Shown one piece after another: positions 1 through 6,068 of a DNA stretch of 7,160 bases. A program made the position numbers and the translations under genes. The notes under the pieces were generated by a model. It was given only the letters and a program-made list of their open reading frames with translations. It searched no databases and was not told the origin of the DNA. Numbering within the stretch: the first letter of the stretch is position 1; every line of letters begins with the position of its first letter. The DNA lies in the NCBI GenBank assembly GCA_009920815.1, contig RFZH01000120.1, forward strand, positions 1 through 7,160. Direction: 5' to 3'. The DNA comes from Paracoccaceae bacterium. Its GTDB lineage: Bacteria; Pseudomonadota; Alphaproteobacteria; Rhodobacterales; Rhodobacteraceae.

Positions 1-1635
1 TGGAATAACGGGCAAGGCCAAAAAAGCCAGCTGTAAAAACGGTTCGTGCAACACCACTCCCAATGCTTTTGCGCTTTCGCGTAGTGTGATCAATTGCGCG
101 CGGACGGTTTCAAAGGGTAAATCTGACATCAATCCTGCGATAGGCAGAGCGATTTCAGCCAAAACGTGGCCATCTTGGACGACCACAAAACCGCCTTGCA
201 ATTCGCCCAAACGCCGCACAGCGCAAGCCATATCTGCATGATCAACGCCGGTGACCACGATATTATGATGATCATGGCAGACCGTCGCGGCAATTGCGCC
301 TGAGGTCATACCAAAGCCTTTGACAAATCCGACGGCACGGCGGCCAGATTTCCCATGACGCTCGATAACTGCGATCTTGGCCAGATCACGGGCGGGGTCG
401 GGGGCTTTGTCCCCGTCAACAGGCGTGATTTGGGCCGTCAGATGTTCGGTGATGATTTTACCTTCGATTATGCCAATCACATCTGTGTGGGGTGTATTGG
501 ATGCTGTACGAAACCAATCTGCATGCACATCGGGGCAATGCACTGAATTCAAACCAACAACTGGCCGAATGGAGCGTTGTGCAAATGCATCCGCTGTCGC
601 CTCTACGCCGCCGCAAAAGACGCGATCTATTGCACAGGTGTCAAAATCATCAAGCACAACAACGTCAGCGCGTTTGCCGGGTGCAATTTGCCCCCGATCC
701 TTAAGGCCAAAGGCTTCGGCCGCTGAAAGCGAGGCAGCACGATAAATTGCCAGTGGATCAACCCCGCGAGCCAATGCGGTTCGAATGATGAAATCCAGAT
801 GTCCCTGTTCAAAGATATCCAATGGATTGCGGTCATCTGTGCAAAGACACATATAGGGGGAGGTCGCAACGGTCAGCAGCGAAAGCAATGCATCCATATC
901 CTTTGATACCGATCCTTCGCGGATCAATACGCGCAGTCCCTTTTGCAATTTTTCACGTGCTTCGTTTGCGGTTGTGGCTTCGTGTTCGGTGCGAATGCCG
1001 GCGCTGATATACGCATTCAGATCCCTGCCTGAGAGCTGTGGGCAGTGGCCATCAATGTGGCGGCCTTTGAATAATTCTAGCTTTTCGATGACAGTCGGGT
1101 CGCGATGGATCACACCAGGATAATTCATCATTTCTGCAAGACCAAGCGTCTTGGGATGATCCATGTAAGGTGCGAGATCTTGCGCGCTGAGCACGGCGCC
1201 GGATGTTTCCATATGGGTCGCAGGAACGCATGACGATAGCTGAACCCTGATATCCATCAATGTGTCTTGTGCCGCATCGAGAAAATATTTTATCCCCTCA
1301 ATACCGATAACATTTGCAATTTCATGTGGATCACAAATCGCTGTTGTCACGCCAAAAGGGGCGACACAGCGATCAAATTCGTAAGGCGTGACCAAGCTGC
1401 TTTCGATATGAAGGTGGGTATCAATAAATCCAGGAACAAGTGTTTTACCTGTTACATCAATAATTCTGATGGCGTCATAGTCCGCGCCTAACCCGACAAT
1501 TGTGTCGCCACAAATAGCCACATCTCCCGTCAGGAAATGTCCTGTCACGGTGTCAAAAATTCGGGCACCACGTAAAACCAGATCGGCGCGGCTGTCACCG
1601 CGGGCTTGGGATATTTTTTCTGAAAGTTCGGGCAT
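1..1635 (-). CDS. ade: Adenine deaminase, 3' end cut by window edge
   Basis: Adenine deaminase converts adenine to hypoxanthine and ammonia in purine salvage; it is a cytoplasmic, metal-dependent amidohydrolase. I translated 545 codons from the ATG at 1635 to the left edge without a stop. The usual family length is about 560-600, so little is missing. Visible landmarks are the metal-binding H-x-H in GFIDTHLHIESS (H74, H76), DPHEIANV (102-109), LAEMMN (166-171), GHCP (196-199), TEHE (216-219), CTDDRNP (265-271), and the C-terminal HDHHN (454-458) and LHEPFLQLAFLALPVIP. Together these separate adenine deaminase from other amidohydrolases. The start is the only ATG preceding the domain; the upstream ribosome binding site is weak (GGAT). 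A hairpin terminator separates it from the small gene upstream, so it probably has its own promoter. No frameshift or missing motif was seen. Confidence 0.95.
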   Translation of the reverse strand, partial: MPELSEKISQARGDSRADLVLRGARIFDTVTGHFLTGDVAICGDTIVGLGADYDAIRIIDVTGKTLVPGFIDTHLHIESSLVTPYEFDRCVAPFGVTTAICDPHEIANVIGIEGIKYFLDAAQDTLMDIRVQLSSCVPATHMETSGAVLSAQDLAPYMDHPKTLGLAEMMNYPGVIHRDPTVIEKLELFKGRHIDGHCPQLSGRDLNAYISAGIRTEHEATTANEAREKLQKGLRVLIREGSVSKDMDALLSLLTVATSPYMCLCTDDRNPLDIFEQGHLDFIIRTALARGVDPLAIYRAASLSAAEAFGLKDRGQIAPGKRADVVVLDDFDTCAIDRVFCGGVEATADAFAQRSIRPVVGLNSVHCPDVHADWFRTASNTPHTDVIGIIEGKIITEHLTAQITPVDGDKAPDPARDLAKIAVIERHGKSGRRAVGFVKGFGMTSGAIAATVCHDHHNIVVTGVDHADMACAVRRLGELQGGFVVVQDGHVLAEIALPIAGLMSDLPFETVRAQLITLRESAKALGVVLHEPFLQLAFLALPVIP

Positions 1636-1657
1636 TGTTTAGATCCAGTTTTGGAAT

Positions 1658-1686
1658 AGCATGCCCCGAGTGTGGCAAAACGTCAA
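1658..1686 (-). promoter_or_regulatory. Candidate sigma-70 promoter of ade
   Basis: On the minus strand TTGACG (1681-1686, five of six matches to the -35 consensus) is followed after 17 bases by CATGCT (1658-1663, a poor -10). A transcript starting near 1651 would have a leader of about 15 bases. The location, between the upstream terminator and the ade start, is where a promoter is needed. The -10 is weak, so this is only a candidate. Confidence 0.4.
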
Positions 1687-1703
1687 AGGGATTGCCAAAA
1701 AAG

Positions 1704-1733
1704 AAAAACGCAAAGCAGCGCTTTGCGTTTTTT
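1704..1733 (-). terminator. Intrinsic terminator after the 32-residue gene
   Basis: A 13-base-pair perfect stem (1704-1716 with 1720-1732) has a three-base loop AGC. The GC core is CGCAAAGC/GCTTTGCG, flanked by A5 on the left and T6 on the right. On the minus strand it is followed by TTTTTCTTTTTT. It lies 22 bases beyond the stop of the small minus-strand gene, as expected for its transcript end. Because both flanks are A/T tracts it could work in either direction, but no plus-strand gene precedes it. Confidence 0.85.
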
Positions 1734-1755
1734 CGCTTTGCCAATGTGGCGCGTC

Positions 1756-1854
1756 TTATAGGTAATAGACGCCCATATTTACGTAACGTTTCGCGGATGC
1801 TTCACCAGCGCGCAACAACCAAGACATTACGGAACGGGAAATTTTTTGTGCCAT
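1756..1854 (-). CDS. Small protein of 32 residues, family unknown
   Basis: The reading frame runs ATG (1854) to TAA (1756) and encodes 32 residues. It begins MAQKISRSVMSWLLRAGEAS, continues AKRYVNMG and ends VYYL. I do not recognise the family. It is basic (K4, R7, R15, K22, R23 against a single E18), and residues 4-24 could form an amphipathic helix with V9, M10, W12, L13 and L14 on one side, so peripheral membrane or nucleic-acid association is conceivable; this is inference. Support for a real gene is contextual: an almost perfect Shine-Dalgarno at ideal spacing, an ATG start, a strong terminator 22 bases after the stop, and an FNR-type box upstream. A 6-bp inverted repeat GCGTCT/AGACGC (1751-1756, 1767-1772) spans the stop codon. 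It is shorter than many gene finders accept. Confidence 0.72.
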   Translation of the reverse strand: MAQKISRSVMSWLLRAGEASAKRYVNMGVYYL

Positions 1855-1861
1855 CTGCAGG

Positions 1862-1869
1862 TCTCCTTT
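1862..1869 (-). promoter_or_regulatory. Strong Shine-Dalgarno of the 32-residue gene
   Basis: The minus strand reads AAAGGAGA, with GGAG eight bases from the ATG at 1854. It is the best ribosome binding site in the window and is the main argument that the tiny frame is translated. It overlaps the TAA of an 18-codon upstream frame (1868-1924). Confidence 0.75.
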
Positions 1870-1875
1870 ATCTGA

Positions 1876-1896
1876 TGTCTAGATAGTCTTTAGACA
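1876..1896. promoter_or_regulatory. Inverted repeat in the small gene's leader
   Basis: TGTCTA (1876-1881) and TAGACA (1891-1896) form a perfect inverted repeat with a 9-base spacer, about 20-40 bases upstream of the small gene's start. It could be an operator or a leader RNA hairpin close to the ribosome binding site. No known regulator motif is recognised. Confidence 0.25.
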
Positions 1897-1997
1897 GCTG
1901 GGCGAGTAGATGACTTTTGTGCATATCCGTTATGCTGCAATTGCAAAGGGTGTTGTGCGGGTGCAGAAAGTCATGCGTGCCGAAAAAATAGATTTTT

Positions 1998-2011
1998 TTG
2001 ATCTGGATCAA
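1998..2011. promoter_or_regulatory. FNR/FnrL-type binding site
   Basis: TTGATCTGGATCAA is a perfect TTGAT-N4-ATCAA palindrome, the consensus for FNR-family oxygen (or nitric-oxide) regulators, FnrL in Rhodobacterales. It is symmetric and so does not give direction. The obvious target is the 32-residue minus-strand gene starting at 1854. A class II arrangement (box at -41.5) would put that start of transcription near 1963, but the -10 there, CATGAC, is poor. In the plus direction the start would be near 2046 with only a loose TTTAGA at 2031-2036, and there is no protein gene there, only hairpins. Confidence 0.7.
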
Positions 2012-2047
2012 AGTGCGGCCCGCAAAATTGTTTAGAGTGAGCTTGTG

Positions 2048-2139
2048 GGCCAAACCCCTAGCTTTCTTTGGCCATCCTTCCTGAAAGCGCGGTTAAGCAT
2101 ATGTGTTTGGCCGCGCTTGTCCTAAAAATGGACACGGCC
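2048..2139 (+). other. Cluster of RNA hairpins in a gene-free stretch
   Basis: Three inverted repeats follow one another: GGCCAAA/TTTGGCC (2048-2054, 2067-2073); AAGCGCGG/CCGCGCTT (2085-2092, 2111-2118), extendable to about 12 pairs with two G-U wobbles; and TGTCC/GGACA (2118-2122, 2130-2134). GGCCG/CGGCC (2109-2113, 2135-2139) also brackets the third. TTTGGCC recurs at 2106-2112, so alternative pairings exist. A GGGCTTTTTC tract follows at 2143-2152. A small RNA read on the plus strand from the FNR-type box is possible; parts of a dispersed repeat or a transcript end are equally possible. I found no convincing protein frame. Confidence 0.35.
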
Positions 2140-2140
2140 G

Positions 2141-2222
2141 GAGGGCTTTTTCTTTGGGGCTCTGCCCCAAACCCCGGGATATTTGGAGACAAAAAATGAT
2201 CACCGTCTTCGTTTATCTCCAA
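2141..2222. repeat. Likely dispersed Rhodobacterales intergenic repeat
   Basis: This contains a perfect 8-bp hairpin TTTGGGGC-TCT-GCCCCAAA (2153-2171), then CCCCGGGATATTTGGAGAC (2172-2190), then a second inverted repeat TTGGAGACAAA/TTTATCTCCAA (2183-2193, 2212-2222) with one G-U or A-C mismatch depending on strand. From memory, closely similar 'GGGGCTCTGCCCC...GGGATATTTGGAGACA' stretches occur at many gene ends in Rhodobacterales genomes. Only one copy lies in this window, so dispersal is not shown here. It sits just beyond the FKBP-rhodanese stop and may help end that transcript, but neither stem has a proper T-tract on the minus strand. Confidence 0.5.
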
Positions 2223-2235
2223 GATCTAATCTGCG

Positions 2236-3006
2236 TTATTTGACAAATGGAACGGTTGGTTGTGCGGCCCCAGTCCAGCCGACGATGCCGTCTTTCAGGT
2301 GCGAGATATTGCGAAAGCCAAGCTGTGAGACCAAGGCATTGCCCAACATTTCGGTGCGATTTCCGGTGCGACAATATAGGACGATGTTTTGATCCAGGTT
2401 TTGTAAAAGAGCGGAAAACTTGGCATTAAAATCGGGGTGGAGTTGACCTGTCTCGGTAAAGGCGGTGATCGTTTCAGCGCCCTCGATGATGCCGGTTTCT
2501 TGCCATTCATCGGGGCGGCGAATGTCTATAACGGTTGCCCCAGCGCTACGCGCGGCAGCAAAGGCATCGTTTGAGAGCGAGGATAATTTTGGTGGTTGAG
2601 TAATAGACATAAGTTCCACATCAAAAATTAAGGTTGCATTCGGTGGGATCAAACCGCCCGCACCGCGCGCGCCATAGCCGAGTGTCGGCGGGATGGTCAG
2701 TGTTCGCTGTTCGCCCTGTTTCATTCCCAATACACCTTTTTCCCAACCTTGGATGACCTGGCCTTGGCCCAAGATAAAATAGAACGGTTCGCCCCGCGTG
2801 CGCGAGCTGTCAAATACGGTGCCATCGGTCAGTTTTCCGGTGTAATGTACGCCCACCTGCTGACCGATTTCGGCCGCTTCACCTTGGCCTTGGACCAACA
2901 CATCTATTTTTAGATCTTCGGCGCAGACAGTTGCGGCGCTCAGACCAAGACCTAGGGCCAAGATCACATGGCGTAGGTATGTAATTACTGCGTTTTGGGT
3001 TGCCAT
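2236..3006 (-). CDS. Exported FKBP prolyl isomerase fused to rhodanese
   Basis: This is predicted to be a periplasmic two-domain protein. With the ATG at 3006 the signal peptide is MATQNAVITYLRHV, then VILALGLGLSAA, with cleavage after TVCA. The upstream in-frame ATG at 3021 (261 residues) would add MDDDP, an acidic start unsuited to a signal peptide, and it has no ribosome binding site; GGATGA lies upstream of 3006. Numbered from 3021, residues 52-140 are an FKBP domain (VHYTGKLTDGTVFDSS, VIQGWEKGVLGMKQGE, TIPPTLGYG, IPPNATLIFDVEL), which isomerises proline bonds and aids folding. Residues 150-261 are a rhodanese domain (VIDIRRPDEW; active loop CRTGNR with the persulfide cysteine C217; SHLKDGIVGW). 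The active-site cysteine is present, so sulfur transfer is plausible. It follows the ThuA-like gene by 20-35 bases, probably in one operon. The fusion is unusual, and the substrate is unknown. Confidence 0.92.
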   Translation of the reverse strand: MATQNAVITYLRHVILALGLGLSAATVCAEDLKIDVLVQGQGEAAEIGQQVGVHYTGKLTDGTVFDSSRTRGEPFYFILGQGQVIQGWEKGVLGMKQGEQRTLTIPPTLGYGARGAGGLIPPNATLIFDVELMSITQPPKLSSLSNDAFAAARSAGATVIDIRRPDEWQETGIIEGAETITAFTETGQLHPDFNAKFSALLQNLDQNIVLYCRTGNRTEMLGNALVSQLGFRNISHLKDGIVGWTGAAQPTVPFVK

Positions 3007-3041
3007 CGGGTCATCATCCATATCTGGTTATCTGTGCTTGA

Positions 3042-3758
3042 TCAAAAGTGGTTGCCAGGGCTTTGCCAGGTGGCTAGCTCTGATTGACGCTCGCGCGCAA
3101 GTGCATGACCCGCCGCTGCCCAATCAAAGCCGCGATCGATCATGTCATAGGCTGGGCCGCTTGCGATCACGTTTTGTTTGTGACCTAGAGCGTTATAGTA
3201 AACCCGTCCTAATCCCCAAGCCCGTGTCCAGGCGACCGGCATGTCGACAGGACCATTTGGGCTATGTAGCCAGTTAACCGTTGGAAACTGTGTCGTTGCC
3301 AAAACGTGGTTGGCGGGGTCAACATGCAGGTAATATTGTTCGCTGCATACATCAAAATCCATAATGCCTTGCGTTGTATCATGGGTTTTATCAACGATAT
3401 GGACGCGATATCTGACGCCGTCTCCGCCTGGATGGGCCACCCAATTTGCCCCTGTCATAAATTGCCAAAGCACATTCGTGCGAAACGCATCGCACATTCC
3501 CCCGTGACATCCCGCAAGGCCCGTGCCGCGCGATACAGCATGGGAAACGTTTAGCGCGCGTTCTTTTGTTAGGTCGCTCATGGTCCAGACGGGCACAATC
3601 AAGGCATATTGCGTTAATGCCTCGGCATCGTCAAAGCACGCGAGTGTGTCGTACACATCAACGTGAAAACCCTTTTTCATTAACATGTCTTGAAACTGTG
3701 TTGCGACCTGTTCGGGTTCGTGGCCTTCCCAGCCGCCCCAGGTGATTAATGCTTTCAT
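3042..3758 (-). CDS. ThuA-like domain protein
   Basis: This 238-residue protein belongs to the ThuA-like (trehalose utilisation) family, a class I glutamine amidotransferase-like fold. Members are often linked to sugar metabolism, but their reaction is mostly unproven. Visible family features are the N-terminal LITWGGWEGHEP (4-15), a beta-helix core ending IVPVWTMSDLT (54-64), GTGLAGCHGGMCDAF (78-92), the EQYYLHVDP segment (140-148), and the characteristic C-terminal WTRAWGLGRVYYNALGH (177-193). Length is normal for a single-domain member. There is no signal peptide, so it is probably cytoplasmic. The start at 3758 has GAGGA (3764-3768) five bases upstream. It is the first gene of a likely operon with FKBP-rhodanese, and divergent from the broken glycerate kinase. 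Its exact substrate cannot be told. Confidence 0.9.
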   Translation of the reverse strand: MKALITWGGWEGHEPEQVATQFQDMLMKKGFHVDVYDTLACFDDAEALTQYALIVPVWTMSDLTKERALNVSHAVSRGTGLAGCHGGMCDAFRTNVLWQFMTGANWVAHPGGDGVRYRVHIVDKTHDTTQGIMDFDVCSEQYYLHVDPANHVLATTQFPTVNWLHSPNGPVDMPVAWTRAWGLGRVYYNALGHKQNVIASGPAYDMIDRGFDWAAAGHALARERQSELATWQSPGNHF

Positions 3759-3800
3759 AGTCGTCCTCGCCGAGCTGAGTCTGTCATAAGGTCACTGAAA

Positions 3801-3864
3801 CAAATTATTTGAAACTAATCCAGAGAACACTCTGGCTATTTTTCATCACTGTGCCCATCATGGG
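3801..3864. promoter_or_regulatory. Palindromes in the divergent promoter region
   Basis: The 134-base gap between the divergent ThuA-like gene and the glycerate kinase remnant holds three perfect palindromes: CAAAT-T-ATTTG (3801-3811), CCAGAG-AACA-CTCTGG (3820-3835) and CCCAT-C-ATGGG (3854-3864). A GAAAC direct repeat (3797-3801, 3811-3815) overlaps the first. The 16-base CCAGAG site has the size of a regulator operator. No clear -35/-10 pair stands out, so the promoters themselves are not assigned. Confidence 0.35.
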
Positions 3865-3892
3865 TGAATATTTCACACTGTTTGGGGCACTG

Positions 3893-5045
3893 ATGACCGA
3901 CCACGACCTTTTACGAACACTTTTTGATGCAGCAATTGACGCCGCTGATCCCAGTGCTGCTCTTGCCAAGATTTTGCCTCCAAAACCCAAAGGTCGTACG
4001 GTTGTTGTCGGCGCAGGCAAAGGCGTCGCGCAGCTGGCTGCAGCATTTGAAACGCTGTGGGGTGAACGCGTCGATGGGGTCGTTGTAACGCGTTACGGGT
4101 ATAGTGCACGGTGTAAGCACATCACCGTACGTGAGGCTGCGCATCCTGTCCCCGATGATGCAGGCTATATGGCTGCGCGTGAATTGTTCGCTGCTGTGTC
4201 GAATTTAACGGCTGATGATCTGGTGGTTGCGTTAATCACCGGGGGTGGGTCTGCCTTATTACCGGCGCCGATTGACGGTTTGGACCTGTGCGGCTGCCTA
4301 TCCCGCACAGGTGATAAGTTTTGTGGTTTCAGATGTTCCGGGAGATGATCCGGCGCAAGTTGCGTCCGGGCCCACAGTTGCCGATTGGACGACGCGCGAA
4401 CAAGCGTTGCGTGCTATAGAAAACTATGGGATCAAATTACCCCAGCGCGTCGCAGCGGCCTTGCTGCGCGCGCCGGAAACTGCACCGCTGCCAGACGATC
4501 CGCGGTTTGCACGGAACAAAGTGTACGTCATCGCCTCGGCGCAGAAATCATTAGAGGCGGCGGCAAAACGTGCACGCGATCACGGGTTGGATGCAGTCAT
4601 TTTGTCAGATGCGATTGAAGGTGAAGCGCGCGACGTGGCCAAGGTTCATGGCGCTATTGCGCGCGCGGTCAAAACCCGCCACCATCCCTTTGTCCCGCCT
4701 GTGGTCATTCTGTCAGGGGGGGAAACAACCGTCACGTTGCGCCACAAGGGAAAAGGTGGCCGAAACGGAGAATTTCAATTGGCGCTTGCGCTTGAACTGG
4801 ATGGTGTTGACGGTGTTACGGCATTGGCGGCGGATACAGATGGGATTGATGGATCAGAAACAAATGCAGGTGCCTTTGTCGATGCCACATCAGCGTCACG
4901 TATGCGCCAAGCGGGGATAGACCCGCTTGCCGCGCTTGCGCAAAATGACAGTTGGAGTGCGTTTAATGCCGTTGAAGATCTGTTTGAACCTGGGCCAACA
5001 GGAACAAATGTAAATGATTTTCGGGCAATCATTATCAGGGATTGA
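3893..5045 (+). pseudogene. gckA: Glycerate 2-kinase (MOFRL family), broken by deletion
   Basis: The intact enzyme phosphorylates D-glycerate to 2-phosphoglycerate. The first part reads from ATG 3893 (MTDHDLLRTLFDAAIDAADP) through VVVGAGKG (lysine 43, nucleotide-binding region) to GGGSALLPAPIDGLDL at about 4288, then meets a TGA at 4349-4351 in that frame. From about 4290 the family sequence resumes one frame over: AAAYPAQVISFVVSDVPGDDP, SGGETTV, GKGGRNGEFQLALAL, DTDGIDGSETNAGAF and the C-terminal GPTGTNVND. The two parts total about 383 residues against about 420 for the family. Roughly 35 residues are missing at the junction, including the conserved N-x-V-R-K-H-x-S-x-I-K-G-G-R-L segment. 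The gap makes a simple sequencing slip or programmed frameshift unlikely. Frame 3809-3892 upstream has no family resemblance, so 3893 is the start. Neither half looks like a functional kinase. Confidence 0.88.
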
Positions 5046-5095
5046 CTGATTTGACGCATAAGCCAGGTGCTTCGGATTGACGCCGATGATTTGTG

Positions 5096-5893
5096 TTATT
5101 CGTGAATTCCGTCTGCACAAAATGCACCGCCTTGGAGCCGCGCTGTTACGTCGTCGGCCGAGGGTGGTGACATGGCCGCATCAATTTTTGCGCGAAAGGC
5201 TTCGGCGTTGTCTTTTGGGGTCCAGCCGATGTAGCCAACTTCGCGGTTGTCCCACCATGACGCGGAATTTGCAGAGGCCCCGTATATAATGGGGCACCCC
5301 AAGCGCGGTACCATAAAAATACGTTCAATCAAAAGAACAAAGTCGTCATAACTCATCCATGTTGACAGCATACGATGGTTGATCGGTTCGGGAAAACACG
5401 ATCCAATGCGAATACTGGCGGTTTCGATGCCAAATTTGTCATAATACATCGACGCCATCGCTTCGCCAAAAACTTTTGATACGCCATAAAGCCCATCTGG
5501 ACGGGTAGGGGATTTTGCATCAAGCCGTTCGGTTTGTTCGTGAAATCCAATCGCATGGTTTGAGCTGGCAAAGATAATGCGGGGTGTGACGGGCGATTTG
5601 CGTGCCGCTTCGTATAGATTGAACATGCCATCAATATTTGCTGCACGGATTGTGTCCCAATTTGCTTCTGTTGCTTGACCGCCCATATGGACAATCCCGT
5701 CACAGCCATGAACCATCGCTTCCACCGCGTCTTTATCTGCCAAATCGCAATAAACGATTTCTTCGTGCGCGGCGGCATTCCCCAAATCTTTGCGGGCTGA
5801 TACGCGCACCGTTTTTGCTAAATGCGTTAGGCGTTCGCGACACACGGATCCAAGTCCGCCATTTGCCCCGGTGATCAAGAGTTTGTTTAGCAT
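5096..5893 (-). CDS. udh: Uronate dehydrogenase (NAD-dependent)
   Basis: This oxidises D-galacturonate or D-glucuronate with NAD+ to the aldaro-lactone, the first step of oxidative hexuronate breakdown, in the cytoplasm. It has 265 residues, the usual family length. An extended short-chain-dehydrogenase fold is shown by TGANGGLG (8-15) for the NAD dinucleotide, DLADKDAV (50-57), catalytic YGVSK (Y136, K140) and SSNH (110-113). The stretches IRIGSCFPEP (161-170), RMLSTWMSYDDF (174-185), GASANSASWWDN (205-216) and GWTPKDNAEAF (223-233) are specific to uronate dehydrogenases rather than general epimerases. The ribosome binding site AAGGA (5898-5902) overlaps the end of the preceding DUF2256 gene, with a single base between stop and start, so the two are co-transcribed and probably translationally linked. 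It converges on the broken glycerate kinase across 50 bases. Confidence 0.92.
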   Translation of the reverse strand: MLNKLLITGANGGLGSVCRERLTHLAKTVRVSARKDLGNAAAHEEIVYCDLADKDAVEAMVHGCDGIVHMGGQATEANWDTIRAANIDGMFNLYEAARKSPVTPRIIFASSNHAIGFHEQTERLDAKSPTRPDGLYGVSKVFGEAMASMYYDKFGIETASIRIGSCFPEPINHRMLSTWMSYDDFVLLIERIFMVPRLGCPIIYGASANSASWWDNREVGYIGWTPKDNAEAFRAKIDAAMSPPSADDVTARLQGGAFCADGIHE

Positions 5894-5894
5894 G

Positions 5895-6068
5895 TTATCC
5901 TTCTTCCTGACCTGCGGATGTCTTGCGCTTGATTGTATGTTTACGACCAGCGCAGGCCTTGGAACAGTATTTGACGTCGTCCCATACTTTTTCCCATTTT
6001 TTGCGCCACTGAAAGGGGCGATTGCAAACGACGCACATTTTTTCGGGTAAATCTGATTTCTTTTTCAT
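5895..6068 (-). CDS. DUF2256 four-cysteine mini-protein
   Basis: A 57-residue protein. It starts MKKKSDLPEKMCVVCNRPFQ, contains WRKKWEKVWDDV and KYCSKACAGRK, and ends TSAGQEEG. Cysteines C12-x2-C15 and C35-x3-C39 make a compact zinc-ribbon-like site, and the P-F-x-W-R-K-K-W core is typical of DUF2256. The family has no established function that I know. Its ATG shares the A of the photolyase stop codon (TGATG, 6066-6070), and there is no clear ribosome binding site, so translation probably depends on terminating ribosomes. Its own end provides the udh ribosome binding site. From memory, DUF2256 genes are often next to photolyase/cryptochrome genes, which makes an accessory role in that system plausible; this is inference. 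Confidence 0.93.
   Translation of the reverse strand: MKKKSDLPEKMCVVCNRPFQWRKKWEKVWDDVKYCSKACAGRKHTIKRKTSAGQEEG

Noticed and set aside
1635..1886. Plus-strand frame of 83 codons with a CPEC motif
   Set aside because: It is antisense to the better supported 32-residue gene and its terminator, has no ribosome binding site, starts with a non-ATG codon, and the lysine/phenylalanine-rich middle is just the terminator hairpin translated.
1868..2053. Minus-strand frame of 61 codons spanning the FNR-type box
   Set aside because: It needs a TTG start with no ribosome binding site, has low-complexity and histidine-rich composition, and contains the regulatory box within it. Only its last 18 codons are kept as a weak upstream-frame idea.
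3809..3892. N-terminal extension of the glycerate kinase with a hydrophobic stretch
   Set aside because: It starts at TTG, runs through the palindromes of the promoter region, and the family N-terminus matches the ATG at 3893.
4245..5045. Second half of the glycerate kinase as an independent gene
   Set aside because: The frame opens with about 15 residues unrelated to the family, lacks a ribosome binding site and the nucleotide-binding half, and is best read as the downstream piece of a broken gene.
5051..5083. Direct repeat TTGACGC (5051-5057, 5077-5083) and weak TCGG/CCGA stem between the convergent genes
   Set aside because: It is too short to separate from chance, and there is no T-tract to support a terminator.
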